Assembly: GCF_022458865.1 (NCBI RefSeq)
Contig: NZ_JAJNMU010000006.1
Span: 62,001 to 126,000, forward strand
Reading direction: 5' to 3'
DNA: 64,000 bases
DNA from: Paenibacillus periandrae
Lineage (GTDB): Bacteria; Bacillota; Bacilli; Paenibacillales; NBRC-103111
Each line of letters begins with the position of its first letter. Positions within the stretch are counted from its first letter, which is position 1. Of the stretch, positions 10,006 to 19,896 are shown piece by piece. The translations under genes and the position numbers were made by a program. Below the pieces are notes generated by a model. The model had not been told where the DNA came from, ran no database searches, and saw only the letters and a program-made list of their open reading frames with translations.

Positions 10006-10054
10006 ACAGCGGGAGAAGCCTTTCCAGTCTTATGGTAAAAGCTTCTCCCGCTGT
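10006..10054 (+). terminator. Strong hairpin after DUF975 gene
   Basis: ACAGCGGGAGAAGC (10006-10019) pairs perfectly with GCTTCTCCCGCTGT (10041-10054) around a 21-base loop. There is no U-tract, so it may be an RNA stability element rather than a classical terminator. Confidence 0.55.
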
Positions 10055-10073
10055 CATCATGATATGGACTCAA

Positions 10074-10200
10074 TCAAATCAAAGGAGCGTGGATATGTGG
10101 ACAAACACCTGTCGAATTCCATGAAGAGAAAAAAGAAAAGGAACACAAGGATGACCAAGGTGATGATAAAGACAAGCACAAAAAAGCTCACAACACTTAG
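10074..10200 (+). pseudogene. Possible degraded small Lys/Asp/His-rich protein gene
   Basis: A good ribosome site (AAAGGAG, about 10081-10087) precedes ATG 10095 (MWTNTC...), but that frame stops after nine codons. Another frame continues with a strongly charged tail (VEFHEEKKEKEHKDDQGDDK, then KHKKAHNT) that ends at TAG 10198-10200 inside a canonical terminator. A one-base shift would join the two. It could be a real short gene with a frameshift, or chance. I do not recognise the family. Confidence 0.3.
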
Positions 10201-10230
10201 ATGAATTCTCTAAAGCGGTGAGCTTTTTCC
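10181..10230 (+). terminator. Intrinsic terminator
   Basis: AAAAAGCTCAC (10181-10191) pairs with GTGAGCTTTTT (10218-10228), ending in a T-run. It could act in both directions. Confidence 0.8.
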
Positions 10231-10282
10231 TTTGATTCTCCGATTTAAGTATGTACGGGATTTCAGATACTGTTCCCAGACA

Positions 10283-11170
10283 CTAGATGACGATTTTGAT
10301 CAAACCGCCAAATTCAAGCTCGTCAAACTTGCTAATCGTAGCTTCCTTCTGAATACTCCAAATACATTGCTCCAGACTGCACGTTAGCGGCACATCCAGT
10401 CGGATCGTAGCCAATTCCTTGGACAGCATCAGCATGTCCCTGTCGGACTCGATTTTGGTTCGAACTCCTTTGGGCAGCGATTCCAGAGCATCCAATACAC
10501 CTTCAACGGTTTGATATTCCTGAACTAATTTTAAAGCTGTTTTTTCACCAATTCCCCGAACCCCGGGATAATTGTCACTCGTATCGCCCATAAAGCTTTT
10601 TAATTCAATAATCTGATAAGGGTGCAGCTGCTTTTCCTCCCACAATACCTGCAGATCATAGGTCAAATAGTTCAGCTTGCCTTTTTTCATAATAATGACA
10701 TGAATTCGCTCCGAAATCAGCTGCAGCATATCATGATCCCCGGTCAAAATATAGACTTGCGCTTCCTCGCTGATCGCCTTGGCTACCGTACCGATGCAAT
10801 CATCTGCTTCATAGCCTTGCACGCCGAGATTGAGTATGCCCATTTCAGCGACAACTTCCTTCACCAACTCGAACTGGGGAATCAGCTCTTCAGGCGGGGC
10901 CTTCCGATTGGCTTTGTAGGAATCGAACAACTCCGCGCGAATCGTAGTCCCCCCCAGGTCCCAACAGCACACCACATGAGTAGGCTTGAACGTTTTGACT
11001 GCATCGAACAAATATTGAATAAAGCCGTAGACCGCATTGGTCGGCAAGCCTGCGCTTGTTTTTCGAATATATCCACTATACGAGGTTGCATAAAAGGCTC
11101 TGAATAATAAGGCCATACCGTCGACAATTAACACCTTAGGTTCGGTTGATAAATCAGATTTCGTTTCCAT
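10283..11170 (-). CDS. 5'-3' exonuclease, PolA N-terminal type
   Basis: 295 residues from ATG 11170 (GTGGAG upstream); a TTG at 11194 would add eight residues but lacks a ribosome site. The protein is the stand-alone version of the DNA polymerase I 5'-nuclease (YpcP/ExoIX type): PIN-like N-domain LIVDGMALLFRAFYA, acidic metal ligands in GYEADDCIGT and LTGDHDMLQL, SFMGDTSDNYPGVRGIGEKT with the further acidic residues, and the helix-hairpin-helix GVRGIGEKTA. Likely roles are RNA primer or flap removal in replication and repair in the cytoplasm. It lies 73 bases downstream of the response regulator gene on the same strand but is probably separately expressed. Confidence 0.85.
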   Translation of the reverse strand: METKSDLSTEPKVLIVDGMALLFRAFYATSYSGYIRKTSAGLPTNAVYGFIQYLFDAVKTFKPTHVVCCWDLGGTTIRAELFDSYKANRKAPPEELIPQFELVKEVVAEMGILNLGVQGYEADDCIGTVAKAISEEAQVYILTGDHDMLQLISERIHVIIMKKGKLNYLTYDLQVLWEEKQLHPYQIIELKSFMGDTSDNYPGVRGIGEKTALKLVQEYQTVEGVLDALESLPKGVRTKIESDRDMLMLSKELATIRLDVPLTCSLEQCIWSIQKEATISKFDELEFGGLIKIVI

Positions 11171-11243
11171 TCTGTACACTCCACTCTCTGGCAATATGAA
11201 CTGATGTTCCTATTGTACCAGATTAGAGGTCGCAAAGTGAATG

Positions 11244-12866
11244 TTACCCTTTAATATGCGCGGCTCGGTAACCGTTCGGCACTGTACCTGTGTGTGCTTT
11301 AAACAGCTTGCCAAAATAATTTTTGTTGTCATAGCCAAGCATTTCAGCAATTTCCTCTATCGACTTATCAGTGATCTCCAGAAGCTCTTTTGCCTTCCCC
11401 ATTTTGATCCGTGTCACATATTCAACAAAATTCTCTCCTGTTTCCCGCTTAAACAATCGGCTCAAATAACTGGGATGCAGATGAAGGTGAGTAGCCGCGT
11501 CCTCAAGCGAGATTTTTTGGTCAAGATGATTGTAAACAAAACGCTGGCATTCCACAATCTCGCGGTTATGGGATTCACGATGTACTTGTCCAGCCCACCC
11601 AATGGCCTCCCCCAAATAATCCTTCAGCCACAGCTCCAGCTCGCGAACGGATGCTAGCTCCAGCAAATCATGGTGCAGCAGTTCTGAGGAGAAGGTTGCA
11701 TTGTAGTGCTGCAGCGATTTGAGGCGCAGGCGTACATCGAGAATCATTTTCAGCAGCCATTCCTTTACTTCCATAGGGCGGAAACGATGATATTGGATGA
11801 AATCAATCCACTTGGATACATACTCGTTGATCATCTCATTGCGCTCTTCAAAAATAGCACGGCGAAATTCCTCCAACGCGGGCATATACTGCTCCAGCAG
11901 CAAATCGCCTTCCCCGAAGCTTCCACTCACATGCTCCAGCTTCATCACTGACGATTCCGGCAAGTAAAACCGTTGGTTCTTGGTTTCGGCCATCTGAATG
12001 AGTTGATCCTTCAGTAATTTCGCATTTTTCACCGGACCTCCGGTTAGAAACGAAAAGGGGATTTTGGAATACTGAAGCAAGCAGTTCTGGATTTCTCTCA
12101 AGGTCTGCATGATCTTCTGACTGTTATTCACATGAAGCTCTGAGTAATGGGGAAACAGCAATATGATTTCACCTGTATCGTAGGTAAAGAACACCGTTTC
12201 CTGGTAATCGACCAGCAGCTCCTCCATAATATTCTCAATCGTATATACGAACAAATCTTTGGACTGAAATCGATTCACAGCCTCTTTAAGCTGATTCGCA
12301 TAACCGAATACCGGTAATATAGCATGTTCTCCCCATTTGATACCGAACTCTTCAGCCTTGCGATTCCACTCTGCGATATCGAGAAGTGGCTCATTCACCG
12401 TACTCCGGATAAAATGACGCTTTGACGCGCTTCGGTTCAGCTCAACCTCCCTCTCCAGCTTTAAGCTCTTTGACAAAACACCAGCTTCCACATCCAACTG
12501 CTCCTTCAACTGTAGGAGCACCTCAGTAATGAGGCGTGCATTCATGGTTTCCTTTAATACATATTCACTCACTGATAGCTTCACAGCTGCTTGGGCATAC
12601 TGAAAATCATCATGGCAGGATAAGATTACAACCTTCAGCATGGAATGATTCTCTCGCAAGGATCGGATCAATTCAAGTCCGTTCAGACCGGGCATACCAA
12701 TGTCACTGATCAGTACATCCGTCTTGTCCTTACGTCCAGCCTCAAGTGCTTCTAAAGGATCGTCATATGTTCCCGCTAAGCGAAATCCTAGCTCGCTCCA
12801 ATTGATCGATGTCTCCAAAAATTCAAGTACAGGCAAATCATCATCCACGATCATAACTGAATACAT
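11244..12866 (-). CDS. YesN-type response regulator, REC plus AraC domain
   Basis: 540 residues from ATG 12866, behind AAGGGGG; the in-frame sequence upstream lies inside the kinase gene. Receiver domain at about 1-120 (SVMIVDDD; phospho-acceptor Asp in LISDIGMPGLNG; conserved Lys in YVLKET), a long linker region (about 130-430), and a C-terminal AraC double helix-turn-helix (about 438-535; ISLEDAATHLHLHPSYLSRL, then IEEIAEMLGYDNKNYFGKLF). It overlaps the kinase gene by 26 bases, so the two are translationally coupled. Together they form a YesM/YesN pair that typically activates the adjacent sugar ABC transporter. Confidence 0.9.
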   Translation of the reverse strand: MYSVMIVDDDLPVLEFLETSINWSELGFRLAGTYDDPLEALEAGRKDKTDVLISDIGMPGLNGLELIRSLRENHSMLKVVILSCHDDFQYAQAAVKLSVSEYVLKETMNARLITEVLLQLKEQLDVEAGVLSKSLKLEREVELNRSASKRHFIRSTVNEPLLDIAEWNRKAEEFGIKWGEHAILPVFGYANQLKEAVNRFQSKDLFVYTIENIMEELLVDYQETVFFTYDTGEIILLFPHYSELHVNNSQKIMQTLREIQNCLLQYSKIPFSFLTGGPVKNAKLLKDQLIQMAETKNQRFYLPESSVMKLEHVSGSFGEGDLLLEQYMPALEEFRRAIFEERNEMINEYVSKWIDFIQYHRFRPMEVKEWLLKMILDVRLRLKSLQHYNATFSSELLHHDLLELASVRELELWLKDYLGEAIGWAGQVHRESHNREIVECQRFVYNHLDQKISLEDAATHLHLHPSYLSRLFKRETGENFVEYVTRIKMGKAKELLEITDKSIEEIAEMLGYDNKNYFGKLFKAHTGTVPNGYRAAHIKG

Positions 12867-14658
12867 CGTTTTCCCCCTTGTCCGCATTCTCGGGAAAACG
12901 CAGCACGATACACGTTCCCCGATCTGGTATGCTGTCGATATCATAGTCGAACCGATCACCGTAAATCAACTTTAATCGTTCAAATACATTATTAATTCCG
13001 ATACCCGATAATAATTCTTTGTGGCTCTCTTCCATATGGTCCCGCAATTTAGCCTCGATGTGAGCACGCAGGTCAGAGAGTTTGTCGGCAGTCATCCCGA
13101 TGCCTGAGTCGCGGATCTCCACCTGTAGTCTTCCGTCCTCACACTTGCACGAAGCGATAACAATTTCCCCCGGTTTACTTTTCAATCCGTGAATATAAGC
13201 ATTCTCGATCAACGGCTGGAGTATAAATCTGGGTACTTTGAGCATAAGCGTATCTGAAGCAGCCTCAATATGCAGCACCACACGATCTCCATGGCGGGAG
13301 TTCAATAACCGGACATAATGTTCATTTATATCAATTTCCTCATGCAGCATGATGAACTCATTGTTACGGTTGATCGTCATCCGCAATACCGAGGATAACG
13401 AGCTGATCAGTTCAGCATTCTCTTCATCGCCCTTCATGATGATTTTCAGCCTGATCGAATTCAATACATTGAACAAGAAATGTGGATTGATTTGCGCCTG
13501 CAGCATTGCAAGCTCTGCCTTACGCTTTAGCTCCTGCTCTCGGAGGTTTTCTTTAATCATATGTTCAATACGGCCAATCATCCGGTCAAATACATAGCCG
13601 AGGCGTCCAACCTCATCACCTCCTGTTATATTGGAACGTTCGCTGAGTTGCCCGGATTCGATTTGGACAACAGTCTGGACAAGCTTCGCAATCGGTTTTG
13701 TCAAGGCACGCACCCTATAAAGAAGAATACCAACGAATACGATCAAAAATAGCAGTTGAATCAGAAAATCAGTCTGGCGAAACGATTCAATCTTTTGAGC
13801 TGCCTTCTTATAAGGACTCATACTCACAAGCCGCCACTCCGGGGTTATTTGCTCGCTGAGCATTATATATTCTTCCCCCGCTACCTTCAGGAATGAAAAA
13901 CTACTACTCGTCGGCAATTGATCATAATAGGGAAAAGAGGTCCCGATGGAGCTATAATCCTTATCTACCACTACACGACCTTGACGATCGATAATTACCA
14001 TGACTTCTTCGGCTTTATATTGATCGAATAACTGCTGGAAAGCATCCATCTCCGAACTGACTATCACATAGCCGTAGGTGGATGAGTTGGTGCGTAGAGG
14101 CTTGGCTGCCGTGAGCACATAAGGTTTATTTAATGTTTGAAAATCATCGTTTGGCTCTGCCCCAACCCACTTCACATTATAACCGGATACCTTATCAACA
14201 TCCTGAAACCAGCTTTTATCGAAAATATTACGCGGGTCTTTGCTGAACGTTGAGTAAGACGCTACATACTCCCTGTTGGGCAGCAGTATAGTTACATTCA
14301 AATGTCCAAGTGAGTTAATAACCGTTTCCAGTCTTTTAGAAATTTTTTGTTTGTGGGATAAAATATCTCCTTGGCTCGTAGTCTCATCGACCTGCCCCAG
14401 CCCTTGGATGGATAGCTGCAATTCCTCATCGAATTGAACAAAATTCATCACATAAAGCATATTTTTTATTTGTCCTGCTACAAACTGATTGACGATTCTC
14501 ATTGCTTCCTGTGAGTTTTCCGTCACCTGCGAACGAACGACGTCTCTCGTTAACAGATTGGATACATTCATCGAAACGATTGATGGCAGAACGAGACAAA
14601 CAAGAATCGTTAGCACCAGTTTATTGCTAAGCGACAAGGTACGAAGCCAATTCGGCAC
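12841..14658 (-). CDS. YesM-type sensor histidine kinase
   Basis: 605 residues, GTG start at 14658 with GGCGG seven bases upstream. Transmembrane helix 1 at about 12-30, extracytoplasmic sensor (about 32-285, probably Cache-like; WVGAEPNDDFQTLNKPYVLT), helix 2 at about 287-305, HAMP (about 308-362; GDEVGRLGYVFDRMI), His_kinase domain with the phospho-acceptor in QINPHFLFNVLNSIR, and HATPase (N box FILQPLIENAYIHG, G box IRDSGIGM, then SGIGINNVFERL). It probably senses a sugar or the loaded binding protein at 14827-16167 and phosphorylates the regulator at 11244. It follows a terminator (14688-14715), so its level may be lower than that of the transporter. Confidence 0.9.
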   Translation of the reverse strand: MPNWLRTLSLSNKLVLTILVCLVLPSIVSMNVSNLLTRDVVRSQVTENSQEAMRIVNQFVAGQIKNMLYVMNFVQFDEELQLSIQGLGQVDETTSQGDILSHKQKISKRLETVINSLGHLNVTILLPNREYVASYSTFSKDPRNIFDKSWFQDVDKVSGYNVKWVGAEPNDDFQTLNKPYVLTAAKPLRTNSSTYGYVIVSSEMDAFQQLFDQYKAEEVMVIIDRQGRVVVDKDYSSIGTSFPYYDQLPTSSSFSFLKVAGEEYIMLSEQITPEWRLVSMSPYKKAAQKIESFRQTDFLIQLLFLIVFVGILLYRVRALTKPIAKLVQTVVQIESGQLSERSNITGGDEVGRLGYVFDRMIGRIEHMIKENLREQELKRKAELAMLQAQINPHFLFNVLNSIRLKIIMKGDEENAELISSLSSVLRMTINRNNEFIMLHEEIDINEHYVRLLNSRHGDRVVLHIEAASDTLMLKVPRFILQPLIENAYIHGLKSKPGEIVIASCKCEDGRLQVEIRDSGIGMTADKLSDLRAHIEAKLRDHMEESHKELLSGIGINNVFERLKLIYGDRFDYDIDSIPDRGTCIVLRFPENADKGENDVFSYDRG

Positions 14659-14687
14659 TGTAAACCGCCTGCCTTTCCTTAAGGAAG

Positions 14688-14715
14688 AGAAAAAGAGGAG
14701 GCTAATCGCCTCCTC
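14688..14715 (-). terminator. Terminator between binding protein and kinase genes
   Basis: GAGGAGGC and GCCTCCTC pair around a five-base loop (14695-14715), with a U-tract on the minus strand at 14690-14694. It separates the transporter unit from the two-component genes and may let a fraction of transcripts through. Confidence 0.75.
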
Positions 14716-14826
14716 CTTTTAGTATAACATTAGAATGAATAAGTTATCAGCACAGCTGATCCATTCTAATGCTTCAAGAAAACTTACATTTAATACACGG
14801 ATGTCTCTTCTTCGATACAGAAATGT

Positions 14827-16167
14827 TTATTTGTTGCTTTTCTTGATTTCTTCTATTTTAGTTGTTGCCGTTTGAATCGTTTTATCCAGATCCTGCTTAC
14901 CGACCAAGTACAGCTCTACTTGATTCAAATATTCCTTTTCTTGCTGCAATGCATACGTTGGAGGTACTACCAGCTTCGTTGCTTTGTTCACCTTCAGTGT
15001 GCTTAACAATGATTCTTTATCAATTAATTTAACATTCTCTGGTTTGCCGCTTTTTAGAATGGCATCAACGTTTTGGTTAATATCAGCTTTTTTCCAGCCG
15101 GAGAAGAACATGCCTTGTGTTGTGATACCTTCCGTTGTATACCATTTCACGAAATCATATGCTTCCTGCTTATGCTTGGAGGATGCTGCGACACCCATGA
15201 AGTCTGCGCCAATTTCTGTTAAACCGTTTGTATCCTTGGCGTCAAATTTTGGATAAGGTGCAAATACGGTGTTGAATTTACCGTTTAGCGAAAGCTCCCC
15301 TACCATCCAGTTACCAGTTGCAAGCATGGCTGTTTTACCCGCATAAAACACATCGCGGTAATTCATTTTTTGTGATACAACTTCGAAGTAAGGTACCGAA
15401 GTTTTGTCTACATTTTCCATCTTGTTGCGCAGATCAAGAGAGTAACGAACCTTCGGGTTGTCAATATTCGCTGAGCCATCTGATTTAACGAGGTACGGAT
15501 TTTCCATATCATTATTCAACGCAAGAAGGGAATAGTCTTTCCAGTTATGGAAATACGAACCATATGTTTTGGATGCTCCTTCACCCTTGGTCATTTTCTT
15601 GGCATATTCGGCATAATCGTTCCAAGTCCAATCAGTCGGAACTGGAAGCTTCGCTTCATCCAGCTTGTCCTTATTCAGCATAACGAACCATTCGATCATT
15701 TTACCAGGCAAAGCATAATATTTGCCGTTCACGATAGGATCGATCTTGTATTCGTCCTTAACGACAATGTTGTCTTTCTTCAAATAATCATCTAGAGGTT
15801 CCAAAATCCCTGCACCTACACGTTGGGCAAAATCAGATGCACTGGAATACATCACTACGTCCATTTGATCACCGGAAGCGGCCAGGAGGTCCATTTTTTT
15901 CATACCTTCCTGGGAATCACCCTTCTCGGACATCCCCTCATATACCACTTTAACGTTTGGATGTGTTTTATTATATGCCTCAACTGTGGCATTCCAATTC
16001 CCTTGAGCTTCCGTATACCAAGCCTGAACCTTGATCGTTACTGGCTCCTTGGAACCTTCATTACCGGTATTCGTCGATGATCCTGCATTATTATTTGTGG
16101 CACCGCATCCAGCAAGTGCGGTTGTGGTTAATAGTAAACCGCTAAGCGTTAATAAACTCTTTTTCAT
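14827..16167 (-). CDS. Sugar ABC transporter substrate-binding lipoprotein
   Basis: 446 residues; ATG 16167 behind GGAGGGG. Type II signal peptide with lipobox LAGC (Cys at about residue 20), then an Asn/Ser/Thr-rich linker and a family 1 extracellular solute-binding fold (KVQAWYTEAQGNWNATVEAY near the start; AGKTAMLATGNWMVGEL in the middle). It is anchored outside the membrane and delivers an unidentified sugar or oligosaccharide to the permeases encoded upstream. No ATPase gene is present; such importers in Bacillales usually share an MsmX-type ATPase, which would be elsewhere. Confidence 0.9.
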   Translation of the reverse strand: MKKSLLTLSGLLLTTTALAGCGATNNNAGSSTNTGNEGSKEPVTIKVQAWYTEAQGNWNATVEAYNKTHPNVKVVYEGMSEKGDSQEGMKKMDLLAASGDQMDVVMYSSASDFAQRVGAGILEPLDDYLKKDNIVVKDEYKIDPIVNGKYYALPGKMIEWFVMLNKDKLDEAKLPVPTDWTWNDYAEYAKKMTKGEGASKTYGSYFHNWKDYSLLALNNDMENPYLVKSDGSANIDNPKVRYSLDLRNKMENVDKTSVPYFEVVSQKMNYRDVFYAGKTAMLATGNWMVGELSLNGKFNTVFAPYPKFDAKDTNGLTEIGADFMGVAASSKHKQEAYDFVKWYTTEGITTQGMFFSGWKKADINQNVDAILKSGKPENVKLIDKESLLSTLKVNKATKLVVPPTYALQQEKEYLNQVELYLVGKQDLDKTIQTATTKIEEIKKSNK

Positions 16168-16303
16168 ATAAACCCCTCCATATACGAACTATTTATTTGA
16201 AAACCGTTACATTCCCGATAATAACAGACGCTTTATTCGAGCAGAAGTCAATTTTTTAACCTATTCCACTCTTATTTTGACCTCTTCCAATCGCTTGAAT
16301 TGT

Positions 16304-17134
16304 TTATCCTTTGACCCCACCGACCGAAATACCCTCGATAACATGTTTTTGACCGATGATAAAAATAATCAACAGAGGCAAAATGGCAGACACTGCTCCC
16401 GCCATGATCAAGGAGTATAGCGCTCCGTTCAAAGTCGCAAAAGACTGGATACCTAGCTGAATCGTAAACAATTCCTTTGATTTCAGGAAAATAAGTGGAC
16501 CTTGATAGTCGTTCCACGTCCAGATAAAACGCAGGATTGCATACGTCGCAATCGCCGGACGAACTAGTGGTGTACAAACTGAGAAGAAAATTCGTATATG
16601 TCCTGCCCCATCCATTTTGGCCGATTCAATGTATTCATCATGAATCCCCAAGTAAAATTGTCGAAGCATGAACGTCCCGAGCACGCTGAACGAGCCAAGC
16701 AAAATCAAACCAAGGTGGCTGTCAAACAGGCCAATCCAGCGAAATATTAAAAACTGAGGAACCAATATCGCCTGACTCGGGATTAGATAGATCGCCAATA
16801 TGATCATGAAAAACAAACCACTGCCGCGGAACTTGATCTTCGCAAAGGCATATGCCGACATACAAGCAAGTGTGACGGACAATAAAGTCGTTCCCACTGT
16901 AACTTTGATCGAGTTCCAGTAAAAGAGCGGAAACTGCGTCGTAGTCCACACCGTCGTATAATTCTCAATCAAATTCCAATGCTTCGGAATCCATTCTATC
17001 GGAAATGTAAACACATCGACTTCCGGCTTCATCGATGCGGAAATCATCCATAGAAAGGGAGACATGAACACGAAGCCGAGCGCGCACATAATCGCAGTCA
17101 AAATTACTTTTTTTATAACATTCCAATTATTCAT
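16304..17134 (-). CDS. Sugar ABC permease, MalG type
   Basis: 276 residues from ATG 17134, which has AAAGGG nine bases upstream; the ATG at 17143 overlaps that site. Six hydrophobic segments, with the ATPase-contact EAA loop in YIESAKMDGAGHIRIFFSVC and a C-terminal end VIEGISVGGVKG typical of MalG-like subunits. It forms the heterodimeric channel with the protein encoded at 17155-18099 and is separated from the binding-protein gene by 136 bases. Confidence 0.9.
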   Translation of the reverse strand: MNNWNVIKKVILTAIMCALGFVFMSPFLWMISASMKPEVDVFTFPIEWIPKHWNLIENYTTVWTTTQFPLFYWNSIKVTVGTTLLSVTLACMSAYAFAKIKFRGSGLFFMIILAIYLIPSQAILVPQFLIFRWIGLFDSHLGLILLGSFSVLGTFMLRQFYLGIHDEYIESAKMDGAGHIRIFFSVCTPLVRPAIATYAILRFIWTWNDYQGPLIFLKSKELFTIQLGIQSFATLNGALYSLIMAGAVSAILPLLIIFIIGQKHVIEGISVGGVKG

Positions 17135-17154
17135 CAGATTCATCCCTTTCCCAA

Positions 17155-18099
17155 TTAATAATTAACCCATTTGCGTTGGCCATACCACTGTATCAGTGTG
17201 ATGATCAGAACGAATATCAAGAGCACAATAGCCATTGCGGACGCATAACCTGACTGCAAATTAATGAATGCTGTTTCATATAAACGATACACGACCACGG
17301 TTGTAGAATTAGCGGGTCCACCGCCGGTCAGAACGGCTATCACATCGAACACCTTAAATGATCCGATGATACCCGTGACGAGCAAAAAGAATGTAGTCGG
17401 TGACAAGAGCGGTACGGTGATGTTGAAAAACTGTTTAATCTTCGAGGCGCCATCAATGTCCGCAGCTTCATAAAGATCATTCGGTATGGATTGCAGACCA
17501 GCCATGAATACAATCATGTTATAACCGATATTCACCCATACCATCAGCCCCATTACACAATATAAAGCCACATCGGGATCGGCCATCCATTTGGGTGGAT
17601 TGGCTACTCCAAATGACATCAGCATCTGGTTAATCGGTCCGAAGCTTGGGTGGAACAGCACTTGAAATACAATCGCTACAGCGACAATACTTGAGATGTA
17701 CGGAATAAAATAAACAAGCTTGAACAGATCCTTAAAATAAATCTTTTTATCAATGATAACCGCCAGCACCAGAGATACAATTAAGGTGATAGGTACGACA
17801 AACAATAAAATCAGGTTGTTTTTGATGGATAGTAAAAATATACTATCGTGCGCAAGCTTGATGAAGTTGTCAAAGCCTAAGAACTTCATTTTGGAAAAAC
17901 CGGCGACAAAATTCCAGTTCGTAAAGCTAAGAAGAAATGAAGCTATAATTGGAAAAAGCGTCAATATAAACAGGCCAATTAGCAGCGGACCAATAAATAA
18001 ATATCCAGCCAAATCCTCACGCCATTGTTCTTTGGAGCTTTTCCGTTTTTTTTGTACTTTCTGTAGAGCATTTGAGTGCGTTTGTGATTCAGTTGCCAT
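17155..18099 (-). CDS. Sugar ABC permease, MalF type
   Basis: 314 residues from ATG 18099 (GGGGTG upstream; a GTG at 18108 is the alternative). A charged cytoplasmic N-terminus (about 1-30) is followed by six membrane segments and the EAA loop YEAADIDGASKIKQFFNITV. First gene of the transporter unit. A TATAAT hexamer lies upstream at 18161-18166. Confidence 0.9.
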   Translation of the reverse strand: MATESQTHSNALQKVQKKRKSSKEQWREDLAGYLFIGPLLIGLFILTLFPIIASFLLSFTNWNFVAGFSKMKFLGFDNFIKLAHDSIFLLSIKNNLILLFVVPITLIVSLVLAVIIDKKIYFKDLFKLVYFIPYISSIVAVAIVFQVLFHPSFGPINQMLMSFGVANPPKWMADPDVALYCVMGLMVWVNIGYNMIVFMAGLQSIPNDLYEAADIDGASKIKQFFNITVPLLSPTTFFLLVTGIIGSFKVFDVIAVLTGGGPANSTTVVVYRLYETAFINLQSGYASAMAIVLLIFVLIITLIQWYGQRKWVNY

Positions 18100-18160
18100 G
18101 AAGTTCACCCCAAGTCTTGTTTTTAATCATTCTACCTTCCTGAAACTGTGGACGTAAGAA

Positions 18161-18166
18161 ATTATA
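18161..18166 (-). promoter_or_regulatory. -10 box of transporter operon
   Basis: Perfect TATAAT on the minus strand 62 bases before the first permease start. No good -35 hexamer is visible, suggesting activator dependence, which fits control by the YesN-type regulator. Confidence 0.5.
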
Positions 18167-18334
18167 TTAACCCTTTCAGGTAAAGTTTTGACATTCAGTT
18201 TTCTCGCTGGCTCTTTAAATCCTTTATGTAAATCAATTTTTTCCCATCGACCCTTTTCCTAACCATCCCTTTAATTGGATGCAGTTATTGATTTCTACCT
18301 GTTCAGCTGACTTTCATACCTCGTCACATAATAA

Positions 18335-18408
18335 ATATCCCCTTCAAGGCCACTCATTCCTTCATCATAAAATGAAGGCTTATTCGAGTGTCTACTTAAA
18401 GGGGATAT
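18335..18408 (-). terminator. Nested hairpin after gcvPB
   Basis: ATATCCCCTT (18335-18344) pairs with AAGGGGATAT (18399-18408), enclosing an inner stem CCTTCAT/ATGAAGG (18359-18365, 18372-18378). It lies directly downstream of gcvPB and upstream of the transporter promoter. Confidence 0.6.
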
Positions 18409-18420
18409 GGGAGCTTCAAT

Positions 18421-19896
18421 TCAACCGCAGGTACAATTCAGCACCGGCTTGCGTGCAGCCAAGGTTTCATCAAGACGGCGGACATCTGTTGTATAAGGAG
18501 CATTGTGAAGCAGCTCTGGCGTCTCCTCCGCCTCCTTGGCAATTCGGATCATCGTATCGATAAAGGCATCCAGCGTTTCCTTGCTTTCGGTTTCCGTTGG
18601 CTCAATCATGATGCACTCCTCAACATTCAGTGGAAAATAAATCGTCGGCGGGTGGTAGCCAAAATCAAGCAGCCGCTTCGCGACATCGAGTGTACGAACG
18701 TTGAATTTTTTTAACCCCCGACCCGACAATACGAACTCATGCTTGCATACGCGGTCAAAGGGAGCCTCATAATAAGGCGCCAAGCGGCGCAGCATGTAAT
18801 TGGCATTCAGCACGGCACACTCCGATACCCGACGCAAGCCCTCCGGACCGTATGTACGAATATACGTGTAGGCACGAACCAGAATACCGAAGTTGCCGTA
18901 AAAGGCTTTGACCCTACCGATCGATTCCGGCCTGTCATAATCAAAGTAATACTTCCCATCCTCAGCTTTAGCCACAAGCGGCTTAGGCAGGAAGGGAACC
19001 AGTCGCTGCTTCACGCCAACCGGGCCTGCACCCGGACCACCGCCGCCGTGCGGTGTGCTCATCGTTTTGTGCAAATTCAAATGTACGACATCAAAGCCCA
19101 TATCACCCGGACGCGTGATGCCCATAATCGCATTGGAATTGGCTCCATCATAATAGAGTAACCCCCCTGCCTCATGCACAATCGCCGCAACCTCGACAAT
19201 CTGTTCCTCGAATAAACCAAGCGTATTCGGATTGGTCAGCATCAGCGCTGCTGTATCCGGCCCTACAGCCTTGCGCAGCGCATCCAGATCAACAAGCCCT
19301 TTCGCATTCGACGGGATGGTGATCGTATCAAAGCCTGCAACAGTCGCACTCGCCGGATTCGTGCCATGTGAGGAGTCGGGCACAATAACCTTGGTCCGAT
19401 GATCCCCGCGGCTCTCATGGTAAGCACGGATCATCATCAGTCCGGTCCACTCGCCATGCGCGCCTGCTGCAGGCTGGAGCGTCACCTGATCCATGCCTGT
19501 AATCGCAGCCAGATCGTTTTGCAGCTGGTATAAGAGCTCCATCGCACCTTGAATAGAGCTTTCCGGCTGATACGGGTGAATCTTGGCGAAGCCGGAAAAA
19601 CGGGCGACATCCTCGTTAATTTTTGGATTATATTTCATCGTGCAGGAGCCAAGCGGATAAAAACCGTTGTCGATGCCGAAGTTTCTCCGAGATAGCGCCG
19701 TATAATGCCGAATCACGTCTACCTCGTATACCTCAGGCAATTCCGCCGGCTTGGTACGGAGCAGATTTTCAGGGATCAGCTTGTCCGTGTCTGTTCTCGG
19801 CACATCACATTCTGGCAAGGAATAGCCGACACGACCCGGCTTGCTCATTTCAAATATGAGCGCCTTATCGTGCTTGATTTCCAATGTTTCGCTCAT
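18421..19896 (-). CDS. gcvPB: Glycine dehydrogenase (decarboxylating) subunit 2
   Basis: 491 residues, ATG 19896 with GGAGG six bases upstream. PLP-dependent C-terminal half of the P-protein of the glycine cleavage system; the PLP lysine lies in [20 protein letters not shown]. It decarboxylates glycine and hands the aminomethyl group to lipoyl GcvH. Overlaps gcvPA by four bases (ATGA), giving coupled synthesis of the two halves. A cysteine-containing C-terminus (NCTCG) is present. The operon is under the glycine riboswitch at 22480-22686. Confidence 0.97.
   Translation of the reverse strand: MSETLEIKHDKALIFEMSKPGRVGYSLPECDVPRTDTDKLIPENLLRTKPAELPEVYEVDVIRHYTALSRRNFGIDNGFYPLGSCTMKYNPKINEDVARFSGFAKIHPYQPESSIQGAMELLYQLQNDLAAITGMDQVTLQPAAGAHGEWTGLMMIRAYHESRGDHRTKVIVPDSSHGTNPASATVAGFDTITIPSNAKGLVDLDALRKAVGPDTAALMLTNPNTLGLFEEQIVEVAAIVHEAGGLLYYDGANSNAIMGITRPGDMGFDVVHLNLHKTMSTPHGGGGPGAGPVGVKQRLVPFLPKPLVAKAEDGKYYFDYDRPESIGRVKAFYGNFGILVRAYTYIRTYGPEGLRRVSECAVLNANYMLRRLAPYYEAPFDRVCKHEFVLSGRGLKKFNVRTLDVAKRLLDFGYHPPTIYFPLNVEECIMIEPTETESKETLDAFIDTMIRIAKEAEETPELLHNAPYTTDVRRLDETLAARKPVLNCTCG

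Noticed and set aside
10001-10204. 67-residue basic plus-strand ORF
   Set aside because: No ribosome site at its ATG and a Lys/Arg/Thr composition without pattern; the other frame is more protein-like.
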